This document shows, in pieces, positions 35,964-47,739 of a stretch of 61,000 nucleotides of DNA. Made by a program: the position numbers and the translations under genes. Positions within the stretch are counted from its first letter, which is position 1; every line of letters starts with the position of its first letter. This DNA comes from Symbiodinium natans (taxonomy: Eukaryota > Sar > Dinophyceae > Suessiales > Symbiodiniaceae). Location: contig CAJNDS010002153.1 of assembly GCA_905221605.1 (NCBI GenBank), positions 164,001-225,000 of the forward strand, in the 5' to 3' direction. A model generated the notes under the pieces. That model saw only the letters and a list, made by a program, of their open reading frames with translations. It ran no database searches and was not told the DNA's origin.

Positions 35964-38900
35964 GCTGAAGCAGAAGCTTCGACAGGACCTGGACAGACAG
36001 ATGGCGGACGAAAAGCTAAAGCAGGACTGGGATCCCAAATTTCCAGCCACGTCGCACTCTTCATCGTGACAAAGCAGCAACAGAGACAAGTTGATGCAGC
36101 AGATCTGTTTCAAACCTGTTCTTGCCCGTAACAAAAGGCCAGCTAGCAGATCCAAGCGCCTTGTGTCGAGGGAGATTGCAAGGCTGCGCGGGCTAGTTTG
36201 TAGGTGTTTGCCACGGCTTTAGGATCCGTTTGTGCTTGCTCGCATGTGCTCGCACCTGTTTTCTGGACTGATTGGGTGTTGGGCGACGGTGACTGTTGAC
36301 TGTTGGGACTGTTGGTGAGTATCTTGTCAAGCTTGGATTGCCAGCAGGAGCGTGCAAAGGCTGAGGAAGAGCGTTACCTTCAGATTCAGGACCGGGATGT
36401 CTGGCTGATAACCTGGAAAGCATACACTGCAGTGACTAAGAGTTTTTTTTACTCTTCTTCATAACATTAAACGCGGTATCGCAATGCACAAAAACAACAT
36501 TGCCATTTTTACTAGTATTGATGTTGTGTCACCCTTGATATTCATCTTCGGTACATACTTCGACCTGAGCCTCTCACATGGGATTCTCCTCCTTGTAAGT
36601 GACCGAGTGGAACGCCGGTTAGGAAGAGCACTCCAAGATTCGGAGACCTGACTGCATGATGATTTCTGACCGTCATACTCGGCTTGATTTTCCTGCCCTT
36701 TGAGCCGAAGAAAGTTCCGATTGCTGCCATCATGCTCCATGAGTTTGTGTGTGAGGATGTATTATCAAGGTTTCCTTGGCTGCTGACGCATCTCCACTCC
36801 AGGGGAACCACCATGTGTTAACAAAAAGAACGTGCAGATGCCGAGGGCGATGGAGCTCGAGGCCCGGGCTTCAGCACGGCTCCGGAAGGCAGCCCCAGCA
36901 CCAGTGGGTGCAGTGGGGGTGTGTGGTCAGGGGAATGGCTCCTTTCCCCTCTATTTTCTTTGCACTCCTCCTCAGCTTGGGGAAGGGGGGGAGGGGGCTT
37001 TGAACGAACAAAACAGCTCCCTGCTTCTTCGCCCCTTGGTGCAGATCGAAGCGACGCAGAAGGACAGGGATGGCCAACTGGCCCTGATCAGATCCCAGAG
37101 GGAGGAGGACGCTGGCTGAGAGATTGCACATGGTTGTGCGCACGTTGTGCGCGTGCGTTGTGGAATGTTGCAATATGTATCTGTATATATATATGTACTG
37201 CCCCTGAGCGACATGCCCTCATTCTGTACTTTGCTTCCGAAACTTTTCGCCTTGTGACTGCGCAGGAGAAGCAGCGACAGCAGGCTGAAAGGCAAGAGCT
37301 CATGGATTGTTTGAGTGTCCTTCTCAGAGGATCTCAGACGTGGCGGGGTCTCTGCATAGAGGATCACACAGGCAGAGAAGACCTCTTCCTTTAAAAGGGT
37401 TCATGCAGTGTGCAGATGCCAAGGTCGTGACATGATGCGTGACCGACAAGATGCCGAGGACTTGTCCATTCAGAGCCCTCGGTTCCTAAAACAAAAGCAA
37501 GACAGACAAACACTGCGCAGCGCAGTGCGTGCCAGTGGATCAGCCTGGTCCGTGAACGCCAGGACCGTCTCAAAGCTCGCCGAGATCAAGTCCACAAGGC
37601 CAAGGGGCAGATCAGATGTCGCCTGTCGCTGTAAGCTGTTTTCTTCAACTTCAGGCCTTTGCAGAGACGGCGGAAGCATCAAAGCTGCGCAAGGCAGGAT
37701 TGTGGTTGGGCTCAGCACAAGGGTTTGCTTTGTTTGTTAGAGTTACAGGCGAAGGCCGACCAGCTGGCGCTCCACGAGCAGCAGCAAGTCGAGGTGCTGC
37801 TGCCCTGTGTGTTTGCACAAGAAGATGCGCGCGCGTGCGCATGGCGTGCGTTTGGCGTCGGTGTGTGTGGTTCTTCTTTCTGATGGCCCTCGCTCTCTAC
37901 TCAAGTCGAGTCCTAGTCATTGGTGACCACAGCGCTTCAGCAGAGTTCCGCATTTAGAACGGATGATTACATGATCTTATGTGCAGAGCTGCCTGGCCTA
38001 CCTGCGACACTAGCCCCTGTAGCACATAAAAAGTTGTTTGAAAGGTTTTTGAGAGCGTGAAACTCATGAAACCGACATCGACTAGGCAGTGTTGTGCTTT
38101 CGTTGCCGCCCTTGTACAAAACTGCTTTCCAAAGATCAAACCCGTCGGCAAAGCCTTTGCCCACCTTCGTTTGGATTGCAGAGCAAGGTGATGGATGTCT
38201 GGGCTCGCATTTTTTGTGTTTCCGCTGGAAATTGGCGGCGCCTGCGCTTGCAACATCAAATCGACTGGGGCAAGCGTGGGCCAGGGTTTCTCGCAAGCAG
38301 GGCATCTGGAATACCACGAAAATATTGCTCCGAAACCCTAACTTACCAAAGTAAAGTTGTGAGCGTTGTCATGTTCAGGCCTATGAAAGGCTGAGAGCTG
38401 AACGCGAAGAGAAGCGCAGAGAAGCAGCAGAAAAGGACCCATTGAGTTGATGATCGGATGGTCAAGGTATGTCCAAGGTCTGCAATCAAAGGCGTTGTAT
38501 CAGCCTTTGACACGAGGAGGCTGCGCAGAGAAAAGAGATTGAGAAGAATGCTGGTGTTCGGGCGACTTGGATGGACTGATGGACCTGTGAAAGATCAAAG
38601 GTTTCATCAGGTTTCATGAGGTTCCATTGAGATCTCTACAAAGACTCTGCAGACATCATGTTCACAGGCCATGGCCATGCAGAAAATGGCAGACGACACC
38701 GAGTTGAAAGCTGCAGCAGAACGAGCGGCAAAGGAGAGAAGCAAATTGAGACGCAAGTTTTGTTCAAGCGGCAATCGCGAATCAAGAGTTGATTGGCTGT
38801 CGATCAGAGGAGCTTGCAGCCGAGCAGCAGGAGCAGGCCTTCGATAGCAGCTGCAGGCCAGATTCAGTATGCCACTGATTCTGAATGCTAAGGCCTCCCG

Positions 38901-40040
38901 CAAGAAGTTGGAGGACATGAAGTGTCAGACACAGGCCCTGCGCTCGATGCCGCGGGGAAAGTTGTGTCCGGCTCTTTCCAAATCAGTCAGGTGGGGGTCA
39001 TGTTGCACCATCTGTCAGGAGTATTTGCTGCAGCAGATGAAGGCCGCTTGCCTGCCGACTGTGGTGATCAATTGTGACTGCACGTGAGCATGCATGCCAA
39101 CGCAAGCAGAGAGCAACATACCAGCAAAGTCAGTAGTCAGAGCCCACTCTCGTTCCACCGCATGCAATCCGATTCCGCGCTGGCATTCCACCTCACGCAC
39201 GTGCGGGTGCTTGCGAATCTCCTCCCACGAAAGGAAAAGCAGCTCAAGAAAGCAGCGGAGGCCGAAAAAGCAAGGCAACTGAAATAGCGTCTCGCTCCAG
39301 CACACTGTGAGTGTGACGTCCAGTCAGACATCTGCCCTTTTTGCCCGCGCTGAAGCTTCCACGATTTCGCACGTTTGCTGATCCTAGCATTGAACTCATG
39401 AAAGATTTGCTGTGCTTGGAACAGGCAGCTGGCTTCTGCTCAGGCAGCTGAGGCAAAGCAGCTTGAGGCATGCTCGTGCCCTGCCATCCAGTCTGACTCT
39501 GTGATGAGACGTGTAGCAATGTCGTGGGCAAATAGGAAGTGTAGTAGCCGTGTTGCACACCTGTTCCAGGCTCAGGAGCAAGAACGGCTGGACCGAAAAA
39601 AGTGTGGATGGCATGATTAAATGCTTTGTCAAGCACATGCTGCACGTGGAAAGGCAGCTCAGCTAAGTGTCACAACGGTCTTTCGTCAAACATCTAGCGT
39701 TCTACTGTACCTCAGCTTCAACTGACGTGTCACGTGACGTGGGGGCCAGGAAAATGGTCCGCGACCACCGGAAAGATCTTGAGCGACAGATCGCAGCCAA
39801 CTCCCCAGCTGAATGAGACCTTGGTGCGCCAATGTAGAACGCTCATGGACTGAGGCCAGAGCACGCCATGTGCCGCAGGCTGGAGATGCTGAGCCGAACG
39901 TCGACCTTTGTAATTTCCATCAAGCGCTGTGCGTGGAGAAGCTATACTGGGCCAAACGTGGGAACGGCACAGTGCAGGAGACCATGAGTGACTGTGAGCT
40001 GCGGCTCAACAAGCAGCTGCTGGAGAAGGCCCCCTGCTTG
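35964..40040 (+). CDS. TPH-like coiled-coil protein (MNS1/CFAP53-type, putative axonemal), about 20 micro-exons
   Basis: A run of very short + exons, nearly all starting right after CAG and rich in Glu, Lys, Arg, Gln and Leu. Clear ones: 35964-36030 (LKQKLRQDLDRQMADEKLKQ), 36340-36410 (QQERAKAEEERYLQIQDRD), 37043-37117 (IEATQKDRDGQLALIRSQRE), 37266-37305 (EKQRQQAERQELMD), 37543-37615 (VRERQDRLKARRDQVHKAKG), 37741-37805 (ELQAKADQLALHEQQQVEVL), 38378-38450 (AYERLRAEREEKRREAAEKD), 38666-38762 (TELKAAAERAAKERSKLRRK), 39220-39285 (KEKQLKKAAEAEKARQLK), 39749-39805 (KMVRDHRKDLERQIAANS) and 39978-40035 (ETMSDCELRLNKQLLEKA). The pattern xLRxDLxxQMxxEK is typical of trichohyalin-plectin-homology proteins that line flagellar doublets. 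The exact orthologue is not certain. About 20-35 residues per exon. Confidence 0.5.
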
Positions 40041-42770
40041 CCCGTCACACTCGCGCTGCATTTGGCTTCGACCAGGTCACGTTGGTGCTGCCCTTGGTGC
40101 ACCAAGAGACTGACCAGTTGCCAGTGCAGTTTTTGGAATGATTTTGGCATTCATCTGGAATGCGGCCGATTTTCCCTACGAGGCATTGAGTTTTTGCTAG
40201 TTCCGAAGTGTCAAAAAGGTTCTTTTTATCACTGACTGCACATTCAAAATGGCGAGTAGCACACGCCTATAAAAAGAGGCAACACAAGATATAGTTCTTT
40301 TTTCTGGAGCTGCCCTTCGTGAGCTGTTTGTCAGATAGGTGGCTGATTGTGCCCATCACCCACCAGTCCTGACAAAAAGGTCTTGCCCATTTTTCCTTCT
40401 CCGCACCAGCGGTCGAACCTGCCCGGCAAAGGTGTGCGCGGCAAGAAGCTGACCACTAGAAACCATCGTCAAGCAAAGCACACACTTGAAGCTTTAGCTC
40501 GCCGTCCGGCTGTTAAGTGCCACAGCCAGACGCAGGCCACTTGTTGTCCTCGAGGTGTATCAAAGTCATCTTGTGCATGTCATGATGTCATGAAGAAGAA
40601 TGTCTGTGCCAAGCTTGATCTTGACCCTTCAAGGCCCTAACGGACATCTCCAGCACGGCCAAAACGTGTTGAATGTCTGTTGCTGCCAAAGTTCAGCGCC
40701 AGTGACATCTCATCGCCAAACCTCGGGTCCTCAAAGTCGGGACCAGTCTCGCAGTTGCATATGTGGCATATGCAGAATTATGCAGAATTATGCAGAATTA
40801 TGCAGAATTATGCAGAATTATGCAGACATGGATCTTCGGCCTCGGGCTGCAACGTAGAAAGATGTACAAGGCATAAGTCATGAGGTAGCTCGGAGCACTT
40901 CAATCATCCTGAAGCGTTTCACTGGGCGCACATGGGAGTACTGTCAGACGACGTTACAGACTGAAGAACAGTCTGAATAACGGTCGAGACACGTCGGAGG
41001 CTCTCCAGTTTGAGGTGCGCTCCTGAAGTATAGGAGCAGCCAAAGCTTGATCTTTGGTCCACCTCTGGTGCACAAACCCCATCAGCTCGCAGCCAAAGAC
41101 CTGGTGAACGTCTGACAACGTACCACTGCAGTCATTGAGTCGTGGCGCATATTGTGGTATGGTAGGGGAAGCCAGTGTGAAGCCACAGCTTCGGCAATCG
41201 AGTAGTTCGCGCTCCGCTCCGGTGGCTTTAGCGGCTCTTCGTGCCACTCAGTGGCCATCGTCCTGATACCGAAATGCCGAGCACTCAGCCATTCGAGAAA
41301 ATTTAGAGCGCATCACTTCACAGTTGGCCGAGGTATAGATGCATATCTTCGATTGCGCTTGCGGCGTGGCCTCGTTGCATTTTCGCTGCTGCTTGCATGT
41401 CTGTGAATGATGCACTGCCCGGTTTGCCGATTGTATGTCCATTGCATATGGCAGTACCGGTACTGTCCGACTCAAGACTCAAGAGCTACACAGAGGATGC
41501 GTTTCAGGACTCTTCCGACGACCCTTGCTGTGTTGCGGCGGAAGTCCAGCGAGTCGGCATTAGTCCTGGATTTTCTGAAATTTTCTGCTTCGTGTGGAGT
41601 TACATGAGGGACAGTGCAACAGCTCAACACTCCGAGATTCCGGCCGTCGACAGTGCTGGCTGGCAGCCTGGACCATGACACACTCGGGATCTGACGTAGC
41701 ATGAAAGATGTTTCCGGCACCATTGACCAATTGCCCGAAGATTTTTCCACTGATTCGCATATTTCTGGAAGCTGAGACTCAGTCGCAACTCTGCCCTCAC
41801 GCGACTCAGATCTACTCCAGACTGATGCGGCCACAGTGACAAATGTGGGCAAGCTTCTCAGCATCTTTGAGCAATGCCGACGTCGGATTGGAGCAAGCGT
41901 GCCACCAAACGCTGAGGCATAGAAAGACTTGGCCCGGCCGTGTTGAGACCTCTGTCGCCCATGGCCAGTACTGACACAACCGGGCAAATTCGATTCATTC
42001 GAGGGGCGAAATTTTGCAGCACAGCACCCCGTTTATAAATCTTTTTGGCCCCATGTTAAGGCGCATCTCAAGGCTCAGACTATCGCCTCTCGAAATATTT
42101 GCCTGAATCAAAAATCACTTAATGTACACCTGTGTTCTCTCTCATGTTGTCCCAAGGTCTCCGCACTTTTTCGATGCCTTCAGCCTCGGAGAGTCCACCT
42201 ACGATGAGGACAACAGAACAGTCGATTACAAGCATCGTGCAACAAAAAGGTTCCCTTCGTCGCGATGGTGCTGCAGATAGCTGCAGGCTTCTGCCTATAC
42301 GAATGCCGGAGACGACCTGGGCCTAGTCGGCTACACTGAGACGGATTCGGGTGCGAGCCCCAGGTTCCTACAGAATGTCGACTTCTCACTGTGACAGAGC
42401 GTGTCTCACTCGCGCCGCCTAAGTTCCGACACAGTCGCAAGTGTTTGCCGAGACGCCGTCCGCAGGAGATCCAGTGTTCTTGCGTGCACAAAGCATGTGT
42501 GTGTGGAGGACTTCAGTACATTCCTGCTTGGGAGATTCTTAGATTCCTTTGTCTTTCTAAACAAGTTCTTATGGGTGGGCACTTCGGGCTTCTCCGTCAA
42601 TATTGGGATCTTGCCTGCAGCATCTGGTCTGGTCTGGTTGTGCCAGGCCCCAAGGAGGCTTGGCAGACCTTCTGGCCAGGATCAGCGAGTGTGCCCAGCA
42701 CTTACAAGAAGTGGCCATATGTGGCCTCTGTAGTTGGGCACCATTACAGTGCCATTGCATGGCCAGAGGC
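40041..42770. other. no assignable gene
   Basis: Conflicting frames on both strands, the longest a 171-codon minus frame at 41472-41987 with no motif. A 10-bp minisatellite sits at 40768-40828. Confidence 0.3.
40768..40828. repeat. 10-bp tandem repeat (AGAATTATGC), about five and a half copies
   Basis: Near-perfect head-to-tail units directly after a CATATGTGGCATATG imperfect palindrome. Confidence 0.9.
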
Positions 42771-42772
42771 CA

Positions 42773-42880
42773 GCAAACCGAATCGGGCCGAAGCCGAGCT
42801 GGCAGTACTCGAACACCGAGCAGCTGTCCTCAGCAAAAAGCTGCCGGCGGAGAGCTGCAGACAACCGTGCTCAGTTTGTG
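42773..42880 (+). CDS. coiled-coil exon, unknown
   Basis: A + frame reads NRAEAELAVLEHRAAVLSKK with heptad-like spacing. It may extend either way, and adjacent frames (ALHHQWLRAQRPLK at about 42930) could be the next exon. Gene identity unknown. Confidence 0.35.
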
Positions 42881-42973
42881 GAAGTGCTTTGTGGAAGTGC
42901 TATCAGAAGTCAGGTTCATGCAGCCTTACACCACCAGTGGTTGCGAGCTCAGCGTCCTCTCAAGGTCCCGGAG

Positions 42974-43003
42974 TTCTTGATGTCCTTGATGTCCTTGATG
43001 TCT
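42974..43003. repeat. 9-bp tandem repeat (GATGTCCTT), three copies
   Basis: Head-to-tail units TTGATGTCC; in frame they would read VLD/SLM repeats in the two open frames. Confidence 0.7.
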
Positions 43004-43721
43004 GTGAATCTCGCCTTGAAACCAGAGGATCGGCCAAGTTTTGAAATGTCCCCGAGCGAAATTAACACCGAAGGTGATGGTGTTCCACGGAAAGGGCTGA
43101 AGGCCGGGCTTGCTTCCCCAGCTCTCGGCTTGCAGATTTTTATGGTGTGCGCGTGACATGAGAGCACTACTGCATCATTCGTACCTCTAGTCATCAGTGG
43201 TGAGTGATGGGAGATATGTGAGACAAGGCCCAGGCATGCCCAGGCGTTTTGGCAGCTGTATATAGATTGGCTGTGAAGTTTGAAGACTTCCAGTATCACT
43301 CTTCATGTCATCAGACTTGACACAGGCTGCCAGATGGTTCGACAACTCGGTGCTCCAGTACAACGGCAGCTTGCCGATTCGTCTTGACATCGAACAGCAA
43401 ACTATTAAGTTATGAAGACTTATTAAGAAATGACTTTATACTACATTCACTATCGTTCAGTTAACATTCAGCAGCATACAACATCCCTTGGCTTTAACTC
43501 CTGCCTGTCAAGGCATGGGCCAGCCACAGCTGCCGGGTTCCTGCAGCTACAATCCGTCGATGTCACCGCAACTGCTCACTAACAATGCACGAACGACCTC
43601 AGCGTATGCATCGCTGCTAGTAAGGCCTCCCTTTGGCATCGGCGCCCGCTTAGCTGAAACTTCTGCCGGGTCCACGTCTTGGGCTCCTTGGCACATTCGC
43701 CTTCTGAACACCTGCGCAGTG

Positions 43722-43852
43722 ACAGCAAGAGGCAGCAACAGGAATATCCAGGATATCCAAGACCGGAGGTGGCCACAAGCCGAACCCTGCAAAAGGAATT
43801 GCGGAAACAAACCACTACAGAAGCTGCAAAACTCGTGCGGTGCTCGTAACAT
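43722..43852 (+). CDS. helical exon, unknown
   Basis: A + frame reads SKRQQQEYPGYPRPEVATSR, then TLQKELRKQTTTEAAKLVR. This is a Gln/Lys/Glu-rich helix after a Pro-rich start. No family is recognised. It may belong with the exons at 42.8 and 45.4 kb. Confidence 0.3.
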
Positions 43853-44923
43853 GTGGCCAGCCAGGTGCAGCGAGCCGTGAACACCACACTCCTGTGCAAA
43901 GAGGCCAGGGTACACAAGTGCAGCATAGCAAAGCGTAGTACAGCCGCACAGTTCTTGCATGGCAGGCCGGATGCACCGCCACTTCGAAGCTACAGGTCTT
44001 TGACCCACAGCAGGAAGAAGCTCAACTATGCAGGTCTGCCGAGTCTGGCCTGTGCAACTCCCATATCTTGTCGGTTTAGCTTGGATAGTGGGGCCGATGG
44101 CCCTGTCCGTGAGACTGCGAGAGCTGTCGTCTTAAAGAGTGGCGGGGATGCTCATGGAGTCTCTCTCCGTCTGTCTCTATCTTTCTCTGTCTCTCTCTGT
44201 CTTCTCTCTGCTCCTTGCAGTGCCTTGCAGCGAGGTTGACCATCGAAGTACACCCCACTGACTACGACAACCTCTGGAGCAAGGACCCGGCTCCGCCGAA
44301 GAACTCTTTGTGCAAGTTGTATGGTTGCCATTGGTTGCCCGTTTTGCTGAGCCATGAGAGCAAATGCGCTGAGAGTACTCTTTTTCCACGTTCGTTGTGC
44401 TTTCTGTTCACGCTGTGTTCCCACGCCTTGCCCGTCTCCTCATGAGTCCTCATGGCCTCTCCTGTGCCTGCACTCAACTTTTTCGAGGTATCAGCTTTCA
44501 AACCCGAAGCCCGGCACAACGGTCCAATGCAAGCTGAAACTTCATGTCTTGCCACACACTGTACTCTTCCAGCAACTTTAGCAAGTTTGTAGCTGACCGA
44601 AATGTGGCATCATTGCATTGGTTAATGAGACTGGGCACGCGCTGGGACGTCACAATGCTGTTTGGAAGGAGTTCGTGCGCATTTGGAAGATCAACGAACA
44701 TCTGGCTGTGAACTTAGATGCAGAAAGTCAAGTTGGACCCATGCTGAGAACTGATCCGCTGTTCTACACATGATGTCATAGGCCACCGCCAAGTGCGATC
44801 CACACGCGATGGGGTGCAATGCAGCAGCCTCTGGTTCTCGGGGAATCCGTGCCTTGAGTTTCATCTAAATTGGAAATGAGGCCTCTGCGTGGCGACCGCT
44901 GGTGCCATGTTTGCAGGATTTGA

Positions 44924-45079
44924 ATGCCGGGACCAAAGTTCGCGTTTCTCGTGGTTTGCGTTGCGCTGCCATTCGTTGCGTTGCTTTTTGAGGTGGACAA
45001 GCTCCTGGCCGAAACAGGTTCACTTCTCATTGAGGGCTCCATCAATAAGAGCCTCGCCTCGAATTTTACTTGGCATTGA
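44924..45079 (+). CDS. short hydrophobic frame, possible signal/TM exon
   Basis: After TTTGCAG, an ATG-initiated 51-codon frame reads MPGPKFAFLVVCVALPFVAL and continues LFEVDKLLAETGSLLIEGS before TGA at 45077-45079. The strong N-terminal hydrophobic segment followed by a helix looks like a signal anchor or signal peptide. A donor before the stop is likely. Not matched to a family. Confidence 0.3.
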   Translation: MPGPKFAFLVVCVALPFVALLFEVDKLLAETGSLLIEGSINKSLASNFTWH

Positions 45080-45393
45080 AAGGAGTGCTGTGTTGCCCTA
45101 CATTCCTACATCTTGAGCACACTGAAAGGATGGTGGATGAGCACCTTGGCTGAGCAAGCAGCTTGCAATCTGCGGATGCCTGGCTGCTGCAAGAGTTGAT
45201 GCCTGCCGTAGCCGCAAGCATAGGCTTCCAGATGTGAGGTGCCCCTACCATGGTTATTTGTTGAACGGCGTAGCCGTTGTCACCTGCATGGCCAGCACCT
45301 TATGCCATCGCAAGCGGTCCGGCCTTCCTGTGTGGATAGCTGAAAAAATCCGACAGCACTTGTAATTGTAGTCAGCCGCACAGGCCCCACTAA

Positions 45394-46054
45394 TGCCCCC
45401 GCTCGGGCATGCTGGAAGCAAGCTGATGCCTCACACAAGGCCCGCAAAAAGGTGGCAGCGAGTGGCCTCGCCGCTCCTCATGCAACGTGGCTACAGATTT
45501 GACGACTGATCATACCAGTATTGTTGTGGCGCGTCCTCTCTTGCTCTCAAGCGCACACTGTTTTGATTTGTTTTGGACGTTGACGTCAGGCAGCACATGG
45601 TGGAGCTCCAAGTGATGCTCGCCTCACAGCCAGTGACCTCTCAACAGCGGAGCTGCAGCGTTCTTTGCTGGCAGCGGGTGGTGTTGGAGCTCTTGAGGCT
45701 GCCGGCCTCGGCCTCGGCCCAGGCTCAGGCTTAGGAGGCCAAGGAGGCCTTGCAGGCGCAGGGCTAGGAGGCCCAGGAGGCTCGGGCCAGGGTGCCAACG
45801 GAGCTGGTCTTTGGCGGGGTATACGCTTCCAGCACTTGCCGGGCAGCGCTACCGATGCAGATGCGCTGGGTGCTGCTGGGGGTGGAGCCGTGCTGGGCAG
45901 TGGCAATGGAACAGGAGGTCTTTCTGATGATGAGATTAAAGCACTTCTCAGAGACGGGACTGCAGAGCTAGACGAAGCAGCGCTGACCGCCGCAGGAATG
46001 CGACTTGGCTGGTACCACCCGGGGTCGAAATTCGACATGCAATCAACATATTAG
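45394..46054 (+). CDS. Gly/Ala-rich protein exon, unknown
   Basis: A helical exon at about 45394-45477 (CWKQADASHKARKKVAASGL) is followed by a long one starting after an AG|G acceptor at 45590 and open to 46054 (155 codons). The latter starts AAHGGAPSDARLTASDLSTA, has a Gly/Ala/Leu-rich middle (45670-45810), and ends with a charged segment (LSDDEIKALLRDGTAELDEA) and GMRLGWYHPG. The strongest open frame in this part of the window. The Gly-rich middle resembles linker or structural sequence; function unknown. Confidence 0.45.
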
Positions 46055-46819
46055 TTGCTTTCTTGACAGGAATGCATCCGAGATCGCAGCGCTACGGGCC
46101 AAAGTGCAAGCCAGGTTCCTGGCAGATGGGTCGTGGCCTCTGTGGCAGTGTCATGAGTCATGTAAAGCAGGAATACAAGGCAAAACATGAGATGACAGGC
46201 TCGCACCAGGATCCGTCCTCACCCATAGCAAGAGCATGCAGTGCTGTGCATCGGACACGCTTGGCTCTCGACTTGAGCGAGAGTGGCTCTCTTTGTTGCA
46301 TTCGATGCTCCGCATAGATTACATTTCGTCCGACATGGCAGGCGAGCCAGGATGCCTCGCGGATGCACTGAAGTCGATGATCTTGTCTTCACATTAATAA
46401 TCAACAAACTGACGTTTCAATTAAGTTTTCAAAGCCACCCACCCACAGCAAGATTTCGAAACTTCGAGCTGCTGGGCCGTTCAAGCGCTTAGGTGCAGTG
46501 AGGTCTGAGATCATCGTGGACCCAACCTTCTTGAGGGCTGGCGCGTTGCAAGCTAAGTTGACCTGAGGAAAAAGACCATGCGGAGTTAGTTAATCCACCT
46601 TGAAACTGTGGGTGCACTCCCAGGACTTGCTTGATGAACTTTACAGTCGTGAGGGTCTCGGCCAATGAGCTCATGCCAAAGATCAGGAACCCAAGAACCC
46701 CCAAAAGCTTCACAGTCTAGGCAATGTGTGCAAGGCATTTGTGTGCTCAGGTGCAGACAGACTTTGACGAGGCTGTTGGCAATGATGTCGAACGAATTGA
46801 GTGCCTCGGACCGCAAAAA

Positions 46820-47055
46820 GCATCGCGATCCCGGAGAGAGAGAGGGGGTGCCCTGAAGCGTGCAGCAGAAGAAGAAAGAAGAAGAAGAAGAAGAAGAAGA
46901 AGAAGAAGAAGAAGAAGAAGAAGAAGAAGAAGAAGAAGAAGAAGAAGAAGAAGAAGAAGAAGAAGAAGAAGAAGAAGAAGAAGAAGAAGAAGAAGAAGAA
47001 GAAGAAGAAGAAGAAGAAGAAATAAGTAGACGAAGAAGAAGAAGAAGAGAGAAGT
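46820..47055. repeat. large GAA/AAG microsatellite in a polypurine block
   Basis: A nearly pure AAG tract of about 155 bases spans 46867-47020. It is followed by a short break with TAAGTAGAC and another GAAGAAGAAGAAG run to about 47052. All the long open frames over it are homopolymers (Lys, Glu, Arg, Ser, Phe) and are artefacts. Confidence 0.95.
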
Positions 47056-47143
47056 GGAATCCCTTTATGCTTATGGCTACTCCACTCAGTGCATCGCGCC
47101 ATATCACAAACAAACAGACTTGCTTGAGCACGTTTCTCGAGAC

Positions 47144-47735
47144 CGCCCCTTCGGGCCAAGTGCGCAGGAAGGAAGGACGAGAGAGAGGTCATTAGGCAGG
47201 GCGGCGCTGTGGCACGCTCTGTGGTGGCTGAAGACCGGCCACATCGCGGGCAGTGTAGTTCCTGGAGACGCGGCATCGGCGGCGTGCCTCGGCGCAGAGT
47301 GTCCCCATGCCACAAAGGAAGAAAGCAAGAAAGAAGAAAGGAAGAAAGAAAGAAGAAAGGAAGGAAGGAAGGAAGGAGAGCAGGAGAGAGCGAGAGAGAG
47401 AGCGAGAGAGTCGATTCACACACAACCCGAGCCGTGCACCAGTAGAGCCCAAAGTTTCCACCCGAACTTCGACGGGGCACAGAGTGGGTACCAAACACAG
47501 CTGGGCCCACGGCCCGTCCAGCCACCCGCGAAAACCGCGGGCACAGCAGCAAACGACAGACATGGGACTCTCGCGCCCTCCGGGGCGGCTCCCCTCTGGG
47601 GGGCCTAGCGTGTGGAGAGAGAGAGAGAGAGAGCGAGAGCGAGAGAGAGAGCGAGAGAGAGAGAGAGAGAGGGAGGTCCTCCCCAATGGGGGAGGGCTAA
47701 GTGCGCAGAAAGAAAGAAAGAGGGAGGTGGCAGGA
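47144..47735. repeat. repeated module: GC hairpin, then a GTGCGCAG-type box, then a GA-rich tract
   Basis: Copies at about 47144-47190, 47575-47670 and 47672-47735. Each has a C-run/loop/G-run stem, a box such as AAGTGCGCAG (a diverged form in the middle copy), and a long GGAA, GAAA or GA tract. A further GAAAG/GGAAG tract lies at 47315-47410. No gene is seen here. Confidence 0.55.
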
Positions 47736-47739
47736 GAGA

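Noticed and set aside
46710-47552. 280-codon minus frame and overlapping + frames full of Lys, Glu, Arg, Ser or Phe
   Set aside because: Created by the GAA microsatellite read in six frames; homopolymer runs are not evidence of a protein.
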